This document shows, one piece after another, positions 53,178 through 61,002 of a stretch of DNA of 64,000 nt. The notes beneath the pieces were generated by a model. The model searched no databases, had not been told where the DNA came from, and saw only the letters and a list, made by a program, of their open reading frames with translations. Both the position numbers and the translations under genes were made by a program. This stretch comes from Allobosea sp. CRIB-10 (GTDB taxonomy: Bacteria > Pseudomonadota > Alphaproteobacteria > Rhizobiales > Beijerinckiaceae): the NCBI RefSeq assembly GCF_900112185.1, contig NZ_FOKP01000018.1:62001-126000 (forward strand), read 5' to 3'. Numbering within the stretch: the first letter of the stretch is position 1; every line of letters begins with the position of its first letter.

Positions 53178-54065
53178 CTATCCCGCGACGAAGCGGTAGG
53201 CCGTGCCCTGCCGCTCAACGCGGCCGACGGCGCCGGGCAGGTGGTAGCCGATGATCTGCCCCTTCTCTTGGGCAAGCCGGTCGAGCAGCTTGCGCCGCGT
53301 CGCGACAGCAAGGTCCGCGTCATGGTCGGAGGCCGGACGCCAGTCCGGCCGCGCGAATGAGATCAGCGGATGCGTCAGCGCATCGCCGAGCACCATGACC
53401 GGCCCGCCGGCCGTCTTGAACGCGAAGGAGACATGGCCCGGCGTGTGGCCGGGCGTCGCAACAGCCTCGATCCCCGGCAGCCATTCGCGGCCGGGTTCGA
53501 CCCGTTCGAGCTTGTCGCCGAGCTCCTTAGCGATGCGTTGCGCACCGGCCGCGAAGGCATGCCGATCCTCGGGCAGGCCGGCATAGACCTTCGGGTCACT
53601 CCAGAAGCCGATCTCGGGCGACGCCACCAGCCAGCGCGCATTGGGAAAGAGCGGGCTGTCGAACTCGTCGAGCGCACCCCAGAAATGATCGGGATGGAGA
53701 TGGGTGAACAGCACATGCGTCACCGCATCGGGCTCGATCCCCGCAGTCTTCAGGCTCTCGGCGAGCTTGCCCGAGCCCGCCAGGAAGTTCGCGCCCGAGC
53801 CGCAATCGAACAGGACGACGTCCTTGCCGCGCTTCAGGCAGGTGACGTTGAGCACCGAGCGCGTCGGCCCGGTCTGCTTCGCCTCGGCCGCAAGCTCCGC
53901 CGGCGCGACGTCGCGCGCCAGCATCGACAAGGGCAATTCGAAGCTGCCGTCGCTGAGGACGGTCAGCATCTCCTCGCCGGAGCCGAGCGTCGCCACGACC
54001 TGCGCCAGGGCCGGTGAGGCCAGGGCACAGGCGCCGGCGGAGACGAACAGGCGACGCGTCAGCAT
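53178..54065 (-). CDS. exported MBL-fold hydrolase (SoxH-like)
   Basis: A 295-residue secreted metallo-beta-lactamase-fold protein. I start at ATG 54063-54065 (MLTRRLFVSAGA) because GGAG lies 6 nt upstream; a TTG at 54080 is the alternative. The twin-arginine start and hydrophobic stretch (to about residue 21, ALAQ) predict Tat export. Metal motif HLHPDH lies near residue 124; a second His is in ATPGHTPGHVSF. It follows soxX by 18 nt in the same direction. Sox loci often include such a protein (SoxH), not required for thiosulfate oxidation and of unknown substrate. Confidence 0.75.
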   Translation of the reverse strand: MLTRRLFVSAGACALASPALAQVVATLGSGEEMLTVLSDGSFELPLSMLARDVAPAELAAEAKQTGPTRSVLNVTCLKRGKDVVLFDCGSGANFLAGSGKLAESLKTAGIEPDAVTHVLFTHLHPDHFWGALDEFDSPLFPNARWLVASPEIGFWSDPKVYAGLPEDRHAFAAGAQRIAKELGDKLERVEPGREWLPGIEAVATPGHTPGHVSFAFKTAGGPVMVLGDALTHPLISFARPDWRPASDHDADLAVATRRKLLDRLAQEKGQIIGYHLPGAVGRVERQGTAYRFVAG

Positions 54066-54083
54066 GGTCTGCTCCGGCAAGGC

Positions 54084-54692
54084 CTACTTGTTCACCGGCG
54101 ATTCCGGATCGAACAGATAGGCCATCACGTCCTTGATCTGCTGCTCGTCCAGCACCTTGTTGACGCCGAAGCGCGGCATGTTCGAGCAGGGCACCACCGC
54201 CATCGAATTGTAGATCTTGGTGTAGGCGTCCTTGATCGTCTCGGGATCGTATTTGCGGTCCTTGCCATAGGCCGCGAGGCTCGGGCCGAGTGTGCCGTAG
54301 CTGACCTCCTTCGGGTCAAGCTGGTGGCAGGCGAAGCAGTTGCCGCCTGAAACCGTGCCGGCCGGGTCGGAGAACTGGCCGCCGCGGCCGTTGTTGGCGA
54401 CCTGATAGCCCTTCTTCCAGTCGCCGAGGAACTTGCCGTCGGCGGGATAGACCACGCGGGCGCTCTCGCGCTTCAGCATCGCCTCCGATTCCGCCGAGGA
54501 GGGATTGTTGCGGGTCGTGTTGCAGACCGCCAGCGAGTCGTCCGGCTTGATCCTGGCCTGCCATTCGGCCGAGGCCTTGCCGAAGGTCGACTTGATATAG
54601 GCGTCGATGACGGTCTGGGCCGGGCGCTCCTGGGCGCTGGCGGCACCTGCCACGAGAAGCGCTGCCGCGAAGGGAATGAGTGTCCTGATCAT
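54084..54692 (-). CDS. soxX: SoxX, mono-heme cytochrome subunit of SoxXA
   Basis: The small cytochrome of the SoxXA thiosulfate-binding complex (202 aa). A signal peptide ends at about residue 20 (ASAQ). The heme site is CFACH at C119-H123, and the distal Met is in SNMPRFG. Extra cysteines (C57 and one near residue 164) may form a disulfide. It lies 11 nt downstream of soxA in the leftward soxA-soxX transcript. It passes the electrons taken from the SoxA heme to a soluble cytochrome. Confidence 0.93.
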   Translation of the reverse strand: MIRTLIPFAAALLVAGAASAQERPAQTVIDAYIKSTFGKASAEWQARIKPDDSLAVCNTTRNNPSSAESEAMLKRESARVVYPADGKFLGDWKKGYQVANNGRGGQFSDPAGTVSGGNCFACHQLDPKEVSYGTLGPSLAAYGKDRKYDPETIKDAYTKIYNSMAVVPCSNMPRFGVNKVLDEQQIKDVMAYLFDPESPVNK

Positions 54693-54703
54693 GACGTTTC
54701 CCC

Positions 54704-55537
54704 TCAGCGCTTGATCGACGGAACTTTGATCTCGCCGCCTTCGGCCTGCTTCTGCAGGAAGACGGTGAGCGCGGTCAGGGCCTCAGAGCCGTATTCCGGC
54801 ACCGGCCAGCGCTGCTGGCGATAGCAGTCCCAGAGACGGTGCTGCATCGTCCGGAGCGCGCTCTGCGAGACCCGGTAGGTTGGCCAGGAGCCCATCGTCT
54901 CCTGCGCGGTCTTGCCCTTGACCGAGAGGTTGGGCAGGCCCTGCAGGCGGATGCGCTTGCCTTCCTCGGCATGGCAGGTGGCGCAGGAGAAATCGTTGAC
55001 GCCGCCGCGGGTGTAGAACAGGGCCTCGCCGACCGCCGCCATCTCCTTTTCCTTGGGATGGGAGAGCTGTGGCTGGATCTTCATCTCGCTCGACTTGTTG
55101 GCGATGAAGGCGACGAGGTCCTCCATATCGGACGCCCGGGCCGGCCCGGAGAAACGCCGCAGCACCACGTCCTTGGTATCGAGCCCCTGCAGCTTGTCCA
55201 TGCACCAGAGCAGGCGCTGCTCGGTGTCCATCACCTTGTCGGCGTCGGCGAAATAGCGCGGCAGCTTGGCGAAGGCGCCTTCGAGCTTGCCTGGCCCCTC
55301 GCCGAGATCGCAGCCTTCAAGCGACACGCCCTTGGTGCCGCGCTTCCCGGCCCACAGCACCTCGCCGCGATCGACCGCGAGGAAGCCCGGATTCGAGAAC
55401 GGGTCCGAGAGCATCTGACGATAGCGCTCGATCTCCTTCTCGCTCTCGTCCTGTGGCGGCGACTGCGCGGTCAGCGGTCCGGCCGCCATGATCATGACGG
55501 CTGCCAATGCAGCCGCTCCGAGGATCGGAAGCTTCAT
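54704..55537 (-). CDS. soxA: SoxA, thiosulfate-loading cytochrome (single-heme form)
   Basis: SoxA ligates thiosulfate to the SoxY carrier cysteine. I use ATG 55535-55537, preceded by AAAGGGCGAGGG; upstream codons lack homology. The 277-residue protein has a signal peptide to about residue 25. One c-type heme, CATCH (C185-H189), is present, with the axial and catalytic cysteine C238 in LWDCYR. At the place of the N-terminal heme in di-heme SoxA there is no CxxCH but two lone cysteines (C76, C112), presumably a disulfide. It is divergent from soxY over 229 nt. Confidence 0.93.
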   Translation of the reverse strand: MKLPILGAAALAAVMIMAAGPLTAQSPPQDESEKEIERYRQMLSDPFSNPGFLAVDRGEVLWAGKRGTKGVSLEGCDLGEGPGKLEGAFAKLPRYFADADKVMDTEQRLLWCMDKLQGLDTKDVVLRRFSGPARASDMEDLVAFIANKSSEMKIQPQLSHPKEKEMAAVGEALFYTRGGVNDFSCATCHAEEGKRIRLQGLPNLSVKGKTAQETMGSWPTYRVSQSALRTMQHRLWDCYRQQRWPVPEYGSEALTALTVFLQKQAEGGEIKVPSIKR

Positions 55538-55766
55538 CCCTCGCCCTTTCGTTTCCCGGAGCCCGTTCCGATCGCTTGCAATGCAAGCGGCCGGCAAAAC
55601 GGTCTCCATCTTTTCTGCTGGACCGCTTATACTGCGATCTCGTCGCCGGCCCTCTCGGGGGCTTTACATTCACAAAAAACAATATCACGATACGTGCAAA
55701 TGATTGGCGACCCGACGCGGCGCCGTCAAGCGTTAAAACGAGACGAATTCCAGGGAGGAGCCCCGC
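55538..55766. promoter_or_regulatory. divergent soxAX / soxYZBCD promoter region
   Basis: This 229-nt gap between the leftward soxA and the rightward soxY is the natural site for the main sox promoters. Bases 55664-55700 are AT-rich (with an A6 run) in an otherwise GC-rich region. I looked for the N10-spaced dyads seen at 48863 and 51097; only half-site-like ACAT and CAC-N5-GTG elements appear here, so I do not call an operator. Confidence 0.5.
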
Positions 55767-56231
55767 ATGCAGATCCAACCGCCGACGCTGTCGCGCCGCG
55801 ATGCGGTGAAGGCCGCCGCTTGGGCCCTTGCCGCCGCCGCGATCGCGCCGAAGCTCGCTTTCGCCGACGAGAAGGCGGTCGCCGCCGAGATCAAGAAGCT
55901 CTATGGCGACAAGCCGATGGCCTCGGGCAAGATCAAGCTCGACGTGCCCGAGATCGCCGAAAACGGCCTGGTCGTGCCGATCAATGTCGAGATCGAGAGC
56001 CCGATGACCGAGGCCGACTACGTCAAGGCCGTGCACGTCTTCGCCGAGGGCAACCCGCAGCCGGGCGTCGTCAGCTACCAGTTCACTCCGGCCTGCGGAA
56101 AGGCCGCGGCCGCGACGCGCATGCGCCTCGCCCAGACACAGGACATCATCTGCGTCGCCGAGATGTCGAACGGCGCGCTGCACACGGCCAAGGCCAATAT
56201 CAAGGTCACGATCGGCGGCTGCGGCGGCTGA
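55767..56231 (+). CDS. soxY: SoxY, sulfur carrier subunit
   Basis: The carrier protein that holds Sox intermediates on a swinging arm. The 154-residue protein has a Tat signal (LSRRDAVKAAAW, cleavage near residue 33) and ends exactly with the GGCGG carrier motif, whose cysteine is the sulfur attachment site. The FTPACGKAAAATRMRLAQTQ segment is typical. SoxZ is expected to travel with it through the Tat system, as SoxZ has no signal of its own. A CAGGGAGGAG ribosome site precedes ATG 55767. Confidence 0.96.
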   Translation: MQIQPPTLSRRDAVKAAAWALAAAAIAPKLAFADEKAVAAEIKKLYGDKPMASGKIKLDVPEIAENGLVVPINVEIESPMTEADYVKAVHVFAEGNPQPGVVSYQFTPACGKAAAATRMRLAQTQDIICVAEMSNGALHTAKANIKVTIGGCGG

Positions 56232-56274
56232 CGCCCGGCATCGTCATCGAACAGAACAAGGCGAGGAAACACCC

Positions 56275-56604
56275 ATGACCACCAAGCCCACGCCCCGCGT
56301 GCGCGTTCCGGCCAAGGCCGCCGCCGGCGAAATGATCGAGATCAAGACGCTAATCTCGCACGAAATGGAATCCGGCCAGCGCAAGGACGCCAAGGGCGAG
56401 ACCATTCCGCGCCAGATCATCAACAAGTTCTCGGCGAGCTTCAACGGCAAGCCGGTGTTCTCGGCCGACTGGTTCCCGGCGATCTCGGCCAACCCCTACC
56501 AATCCTTCTTCTTCAAGGCGACCGAATCGGGCGAGTTCACCTTCACCTGGAAGGACGACAACGGCTCCGAATACACCGCCAAGAACAAGCTGACGGTCGG
56601 CTGA
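56275..56604 (+). CDS. soxZ: SoxZ, carrier partner subunit
   Basis: The 109-residue partner of SoxY, all-beta and without a signal peptide. Family motifs: PRVRVPAKAAAGEMIEIKTL at the start, ISHEMESGQRKD, and FSADWFPAISANPYQSFFFK. The gene lies 43 nt after soxY. A hairpin follows its stop before soxB. Confidence 0.96.
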   Translation: MTTKPTPRVRVPAKAAAGEMIEIKTLISHEMESGQRKDAKGETIPRQIINKFSASFNGKPVFSADWFPAISANPYQSFFFKATESGEFTFTWKDDNGSEYTAKNKLTVG

Positions 56605-56621
56605 GCTTTTAGGCATCGTAT

Positions 56622-56641
56622 CGCCGCCGGTTTCGGCGGCG
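56622..56641 (+). terminator. hairpin between soxZ and soxB
   Basis: Bases CGCCGCCG (56622-56629), a GTTT loop, then CGGCGGCG (56634-56641) form a perfect 8-bp GC stem. It is followed by CCTCCGTTTT, a short T-run. It could be a weak terminator or an mRNA processing/stability element separating soxYZ from soxB; the weak T-tract makes partial read-through likely. Confidence 0.5.
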
Positions 56642-56694
56642 CCTCCGTTTTGGATTCCCTGGATCGCGATGTGCGCGCATCCAAAGGATGGGTC

Positions 56695-58392
56695 ATGATC
56701 TCGAGACGAGACTTCCTGCAGGCGACGGCGGTCGCCGCGGCTCTGACGGCCGGTTCCGGCCTCGGCCCGCTCGGGCGCGCTGCCGCGCAGCAGAAGCTGT
56801 CGCAGGCCGATATCCTGCGCTTCGAGCCGCAGGGCCAGGTCACCATCCTGCATGTGGCCGATATCCACGCCCAGCTGATGCCGCTGCAGTTCCGCGAGCC
56901 GGCGGTCAATCTCGGCGTCGGCGAGGTCAAGGGCCTGCCGCCGCATCTGACCGACGCCGCCTTCCGCGAGCATTTCAAGATCGCGGCGGGCTCGGCCGAC
57001 GCCTTCGCGCTGACCTCGGACGATTTCGTCGCGCTCGCCCGCAACTATGGCCGGATGGGCGGGCTCGAGCGGATCGCGACGCTGGTCAAGGCTGTCAGGG
57101 CCGAGCGCGGCGACGACAAGGTGCTGCTGCTCGACGGCGGCGACACCTGGCAGGGCAGCTGGAGCGCGCTCCAGACCAAGGGCCAGGACATGGTCGAGGT
57201 GATGTCGGCGCTGAAGCTCGACGCGATGACCTCGCATTGGGAGTTCACGCTCGGTGCCGAGCGCGTCAAGGAGATCGTCGAAGCCGCACCCTTCGCCTTC
57301 CTCGCCCAGAACATCCGCGACAAGGAATGGAACGAGCCGGTCTTCCCGCCCCGAAAGGTCTTCGAGAAGGGCGGCGTCAAGGTCGCGGTGATCGGCCAGG
57401 CGCTGCCGCGCACCGCCGTCGCCAATCCGCGCTGGATGTTCCCGGACTGGGAATTCGGCATCCGCGAGGAGGAAATCCAGAAGCAGGTCGAGGAAGCTCG
57501 CGCGGAAGGCGCGGCGATCGTCGTGCTGCTCTCGCATGACGGCTTCGATGTCGACCGCAAGCTGGCGAGCCGGGTCAAGGGCATCGACGTCATCCTGACC
57601 GCCCATACCCATGACGCCATGCCGGGCCTGATCCGGGTCGGGCAGACCGCGCTCGTCGCCTCCGGCTCGCACGGCAAGTTCGTCTCGCGCCTCGATATCG
57701 CGGTGAAGGACGGCAAGGTCGCCGATATCCGCTTCAAGCTGATGCCGGTCTTCGCCGAAGCGATCGCGCCCGATCAGGAGATGGCGACGCTGGTGACCAA
57801 GCTGCGCGCACCTTATGCCGCCGAGCTCGCCAAGGAGATCGGTCGCACGGAGTCGCTGCTCTACCGGCGCGGCAATTTCAACGGCAGCTTCGACGACCTG
57901 ATCTGCGACGCCATGCTCTCGCAGCGCGACGCCGAGATCGCGCTCTCGCCCGGCTTCCGCTGGGGCGGCTCGCTGCTGCCGGGCGAGGCGATCACCTGGG
58001 AGGCGATCACGAACGCGACCGCGATCACTTATCCCAACTGCTACCGGATGGAGATGACCGGCGCGCAGCTCAAGGAGATACTCGAGGACGTCGCCGACAA
58101 CATCTTCCACCCCGACCCCTATTTCCAGGGCGGCGGCGACATGGTCCGGATCGGCGGCATGGGCTACGCCATCGATGTCGGCAAGCCGATGGGCAGCCGC
58201 ATCTCCGGCCTCACCCACCTCAAATCCGGCAAACCGATCGACGCCTCCCGCAAATACGTCGTCGCCGGCTGGGCCAGCGTCAACGAGGGCACGCAGGGGC
58301 CGCCGATCTGGGACGTGGTGCGCGATCACGTCGCCGCGGCCAAGACCATCACCATCAAGCCGAACGACGCCGTGAAGGTGAGCGGGGCATGA
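56695..58392 (+). CDS. soxB: SoxB, sulfate thiol esterase
   Basis: The di-manganese hydrolase that releases sulfate from SoxY-bound thiosulfonate. The 565-residue protein begins at ATG 56695 with AAGGA seven nt upstream and a Tat signal (MISRRDFLQATA). The 5'-nucleotidase-like metallophosphatase motifs are present: HVADIHAQL near the mature N-terminus, LDGGDTWQGS, TSHWEFTLG and LTAHTHDAM. The C-terminal half matches the family (GFRWGGSLLPGEAITWE). It follows soxZ by 90 nt. Confidence 0.96.
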   Translation: MISRRDFLQATAVAAALTAGSGLGPLGRAAAQQKLSQADILRFEPQGQVTILHVADIHAQLMPLQFREPAVNLGVGEVKGLPPHLTDAAFREHFKIAAGSADAFALTSDDFVALARNYGRMGGLERIATLVKAVRAERGDDKVLLLDGGDTWQGSWSALQTKGQDMVEVMSALKLDAMTSHWEFTLGAERVKEIVEAAPFAFLAQNIRDKEWNEPVFPPRKVFEKGGVKVAVIGQALPRTAVANPRWMFPDWEFGIREEEIQKQVEEARAEGAAIVVLLSHDGFDVDRKLASRVKGIDVILTAHTHDAMPGLIRVGQTALVASGSHGKFVSRLDIAVKDGKVADIRFKLMPVFAEAIAPDQEMATLVTKLRAPYAAELAKEIGRTESLLYRRGNFNGSFDDLICDAMLSQRDAEIALSPGFRWGGSLLPGEAITWEAITNATAITYPNCYRMEMTGAQLKEILEDVADNIFHPDPYFQGGGDMVRIGGMGYAIDVGKPMGSRISGLTHLKSGKPIDASRKYVVAGWASVNEGTQGPPIWDVVRDHVAAAKTITIKPNDAVKVSGA

Positions 58393-58440
58393 GCGCCTCC
58401 GTCACAGCGCGCTCGCTTGCAGGCCGGGCTCGTCCCCTTC

Positions 58441-58576
58441 CCCCCGCTTGCGGTGGGGAAGGGTTAGGGATGGGGGGCCGGAAAGCAGGGCTCGGGACTT
58501 CTTCCCGCTCGCACCAAGCGGCACGGCCCCCCACCCAACCCTCCCCACCGCAAGCGGGGGGAGGGCTAGAGCCCTC
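58441..58576. repeat. long imperfect inverted repeat between soxB and soxC
   Basis: The 262-nt soxB-soxC gap holds two near-complementary arms, 58441-58480 and 58524-58560, matching over about 36 bases with two or three small bulges (outer ends CCCCCGCTTGCGGTGGGG and its complement). The arms enclose a 43-nt loop. A second short hairpin, GAGGGC-TAGA-GCCCTC, follows at 58561-58576. It resembles the palindromic intergenic elements (BIME/RUP-like) found in many copies in rhizobial genomes; only one copy is seen in this window. Confidence 0.75.
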
Positions 58577-58654
58577 CAGCCACGACAAAAAGACTTTCCA
58601 AGCGATTGCCGGGGCTTTCGCCGCGAGGACGATCGCCAGACGAGGAGACGAGGC

Positions 58655-59929
58655 ATGACCTCTCCCGCAAAACCCGATGCGCTCAGCCGCCGCCGCTTCC
58701 TCGGCGGGGCGGCGGTCGCCGGAGCCGGCCTCGCCGGCGCAGGTGCCGTCCGCGCCGAAGCCGGCAAGCCCGATCCGCTGATCACCGAGGTCCAGGACTG
58801 GAGCCGCTATCTCGGCGAGGGCGTCGACAAGCGTCCCTATGGCACGCCCTCGCGCTTCGAGAAGCACGTGATCCGCCGCGACGTCTCCTGGCTGACGGCC
58901 TCGCCGGAATCCTCGGTCAACTTCACGCCGCTGCACGAGCTCGACGGGATCATCACCCCGTCGGGCCTGTGCTTCGAGCGCCATCATGGCGGCATCGCCG
59001 ATATCGACCCGGCCAATCACCGCCTGATGATCCATGGCCTCGTCGACAAGCCGCTGGTCTTCACCATGGAAGACATCAAGCGGATGCCGCGGCAGAACCG
59101 CATCCACTTCCTCGAATGCGCCGCGAATTCCGGCATGGAGTGGCGCGGCGCTCAGCTCAATGGCTGCCAGTTCACCCACGGCATGGTCCACAACGTCATG
59201 TATACCGGCGTGCCGCTAAAGGTGCTGCTGGCCGAGGCGGGCGTGAAGCCAAATGCCAAATGGCTGCTGCTGGAAGGCGCCGATTCCTCCGGCATGAACC
59301 GCTCGCTGCCGCTCGAGAAGGCGCTCGACGACGTGCTGATCGCCTTCGCCATGAACGGCGAGGCGCTGCGCCCCGAGCAGGGCTATCCGCTGCGTGCCGT
59401 CATCCCCGGCTGGGAGGGCAATCTCTGGGTCAAATGGCTCCGGCGCATCGAGGTCGGCGACCAGCCCTGGCAGGCGCGCGAGGAGACCTCGAAGTACACC
59501 GACCTTCTCGCCGATGGCCGCTCGCGCCGCTTCACCTTCGTCATGGACGCCAAGTCGGTGGTGACCGATCCGTCGCCGCAAGCGCCGCTGAAGCAGAAGG
59601 GCCGCAACGTCCTCTCCGGCCTAGCCTGGTCCGGGCGCGGCACGATCAGCAGAGTCGACGTCACGCTCGACGGCGGCAAGAACTGGCAGCACGCCAGGAT
59701 CGACGGGCCGGTGCTCGATAAGTCGCTGACCCGCTTCTACGTCGATTTCGACTGGGCCGGGCAGGACCTGCTGATCCAGTCGCGCGCCATCGATTCGACC
59801 GGCTATCTCCAGCCGACCAAGGACGAGTTGCGCAAGATCCGCGGCACCAACTCGATCTACCACAACAACGGCATCCAGACCTGGCATGTGAAGGCGAACG
59901 GGGAGACCGAAAATGTCGAGATCGGTTAA
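58655..59929 (+). CDS. soxC: SoxC, molybdenum subunit of sulfane dehydrogenase
   Basis: The molybdopterin subunit of SoxCD, related to sulfite oxidase, oxidising the SoxY-bound sulfane sulfur. ATG 58655 has GAGGAGACGAGGC upstream. The 424-residue protein has a Tat signal (LSRRRFLGGAAV). The Mo-ligating cysteine is C155 in HFLECAANSG. The oxidoreductase core and the C-terminal dimerisation domain (SRVDVTLDGGKNWQHA) are complete. It overlaps soxD by 17 nt. Confidence 0.95.
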   Translation: MTSPAKPDALSRRRFLGGAAVAGAGLAGAGAVRAEAGKPDPLITEVQDWSRYLGEGVDKRPYGTPSRFEKHVIRRDVSWLTASPESSVNFTPLHELDGIITPSGLCFERHHGGIADIDPANHRLMIHGLVDKPLVFTMEDIKRMPRQNRIHFLECAANSGMEWRGAQLNGCQFTHGMVHNVMYTGVPLKVLLAEAGVKPNAKWLLLEGADSSGMNRSLPLEKALDDVLIAFAMNGEALRPEQGYPLRAVIPGWEGNLWVKWLRRIEVGDQPWQAREETSKYTDLLADGRSRRFTFVMDAKSVVTDPSPQAPLKQKGRNVLSGLAWSGRGTISRVDVTLDGGKNWQHARIDGPVLDKSLTRFYVDFDWAGQDLLIQSRAIDSTGYLQPTKDELRKIRGTNSIYHNNGIQTWHVKANGETENVEIG

Positions 59930-60650
59930 TCCCGTCCTGCTCGCGGGCCTGGCGGCGATCGCCGTGCTCGCGGCCGCGCCGCTGATCGCGCAGACCAAGC
60001 CGGCGGCCAAGCAGGCGCAGGCCCATCCGCCGGCCAAAACCGCCCAGGCTCCGGCCCCGGCTGCGAAGCTCGGCCTCGGCCGCGAGGCGCTGCCCGAGGA
60101 GATCAAGGCCTGGGACATCGCGGTCCGCCCCGACGGCAGGGGCCTGCCGCCCGGCAAGGGCACGGTCAAGCAGGGCGACGAGATCTTCCAGGCGCAATGC
60201 GCCAGCTGCCATGGTGAGTTCGGCCAGGGCAATGGGCGCTGGCCGGTGCTGGCCGGCGGCATGGGCTCGCTGAAATCCGACCGGCCGGAGAAGACGATCG
60301 GCTCGTTCTGGCCCGATCTCTCGACCGTGTTCGACTATGTCCGCCGGGCCATGCCCTATGGCAACGCCCAGTCGCTGTCGCCGGACGAGCTCTACGCCGT
60401 CACCGCCTATTTGCTCTATCTGAACGACATCGTGAAGGACGAGGACTTCGAACTGTCCGATAAGAACTTTACCAGTGTGAAGCTGCCGAACGCGGCCGCC
60501 TTCTACGATGACGACCGCGAGACCACGGAGAAGGCCTTCTGGGGCAAGGAGCCGTGCATGACCAACTGCAAACCGGAGGTGAAAATCACCGGGCGGGCGG
60601 TGATCCTCGACGTGACGCCGGATTCGAAGACCGCGCCGAAGGTCGACTGA
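59913..60650 (+). CDS. soxD: SoxD, cytochrome subunit of sulfane dehydrogenase (short, single-heme form)
   Basis: The electron-accepting cytochrome of SoxCD. It has 245 residues, a signal peptide/anchor (about 8-27) followed by a proline/alanine linker, and one heme site, CASCH (C96-H100). Di-heme SoxD proteins are about 380-390 residues with two CxxCH motifs; here the second is absent and only an EPCMTNC segment remains near the end. It overlaps soxC by 17 nt and the following cytochrome gene by one nt. Confidence 0.9.
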   Translation: MSRSVNPVLLAGLAAIAVLAAAPLIAQTKPAAKQAQAHPPAKTAQAPAPAAKLGLGREALPEEIKAWDIAVRPDGRGLPPGKGTVKQGDEIFQAQCASCHGEFGQGNGRWPVLAGGMGSLKSDRPEKTIGSFWPDLSTVFDYVRRAMPYGNAQSLSPDELYAVTAYLLYLNDIVKDEDFELSDKNFTSVKLPNAAAFYDDDRETTEKAFWGKEPCMTNCKPEVKITGRAVILDVTPDSKTAPKVD

Positions 60651-60967
60651 TGCGAAGAGCCGGCGCCGTCCGTCTTGCGGTGCTCGGCTTCGTCCTGGCC
60701 TGCGCGCCGGCGCAAGCCGCCGGAGACAGGGCGCTGGGGGAATATCTCTCCGCCGAATGCACCAGCTGCCACCAGAGCAGCGGCAGGCAGGTCGGCGGCA
60801 TCCCGGCGATCGTCGGCCACCCGGCCGAGCAGTTCGTCGCGTTGATGAACGCCTATCGCGGGCGGCAGCGCGACAACCAGGTCATGCAGGCGGTCGCCGC
60901 CCGGCTCTCCAGCGAGGAGATCGCGGCGCTGGCCGCCTATTACGAGAGTCTGAAGCCCAATCCTTAG
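60650..60967 (+). CDS. small class I cytochrome c (SoxE/FccA-like)
   Basis: A 105-residue secreted mono-heme cytochrome, with a signal peptide to about residue 23 and heme motif CTSCH near residue 37. It has the IPAIVGHPAEQFVALMNAYR core and a C-terminal helix of FccA-type cytochromes, which accept electrons from sulfide dehydrogenase flavoproteins. The start ATG shares one base with the soxD stop. Because soxF follows two genes later, it is likely the cytochrome half of a flavocytochrome c sulfide dehydrogenase. Di-heme SoxE proteins are longer. Confidence 0.8.
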   Translation: MRRAGAVRLAVLGFVLACAPAQAAGDRALGEYLSAECTSCHQSSGRQVGGIPAIVGHPAEQFVALMNAYRGRQRDNQVMQAVAARLSSEEIAALAAYYESLKPNP

Positions 60968-61002
60968 CCGGGCATATGGCCTGGGCAGCGGAGGAGGACG
61001 TA

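Noticed and set aside
55664..55706. A SoxR-type operator in the soxA-soxY gap
   Set aside because: The region is AT-rich, but I found no dyad with the N10 spacing seen at the other two sites, only short imperfect half-sites.
56350..58329. A 659-codon minus-strand frame opposite soxZ-soxB
   Set aside because: SoxB metal motifs and the operon direction fix the plus strand as coding.
58441..58560. CRISPR-like repeat
   Set aside because: Only one inverted pair is present, with no regularly spaced direct repeats or cas genes.
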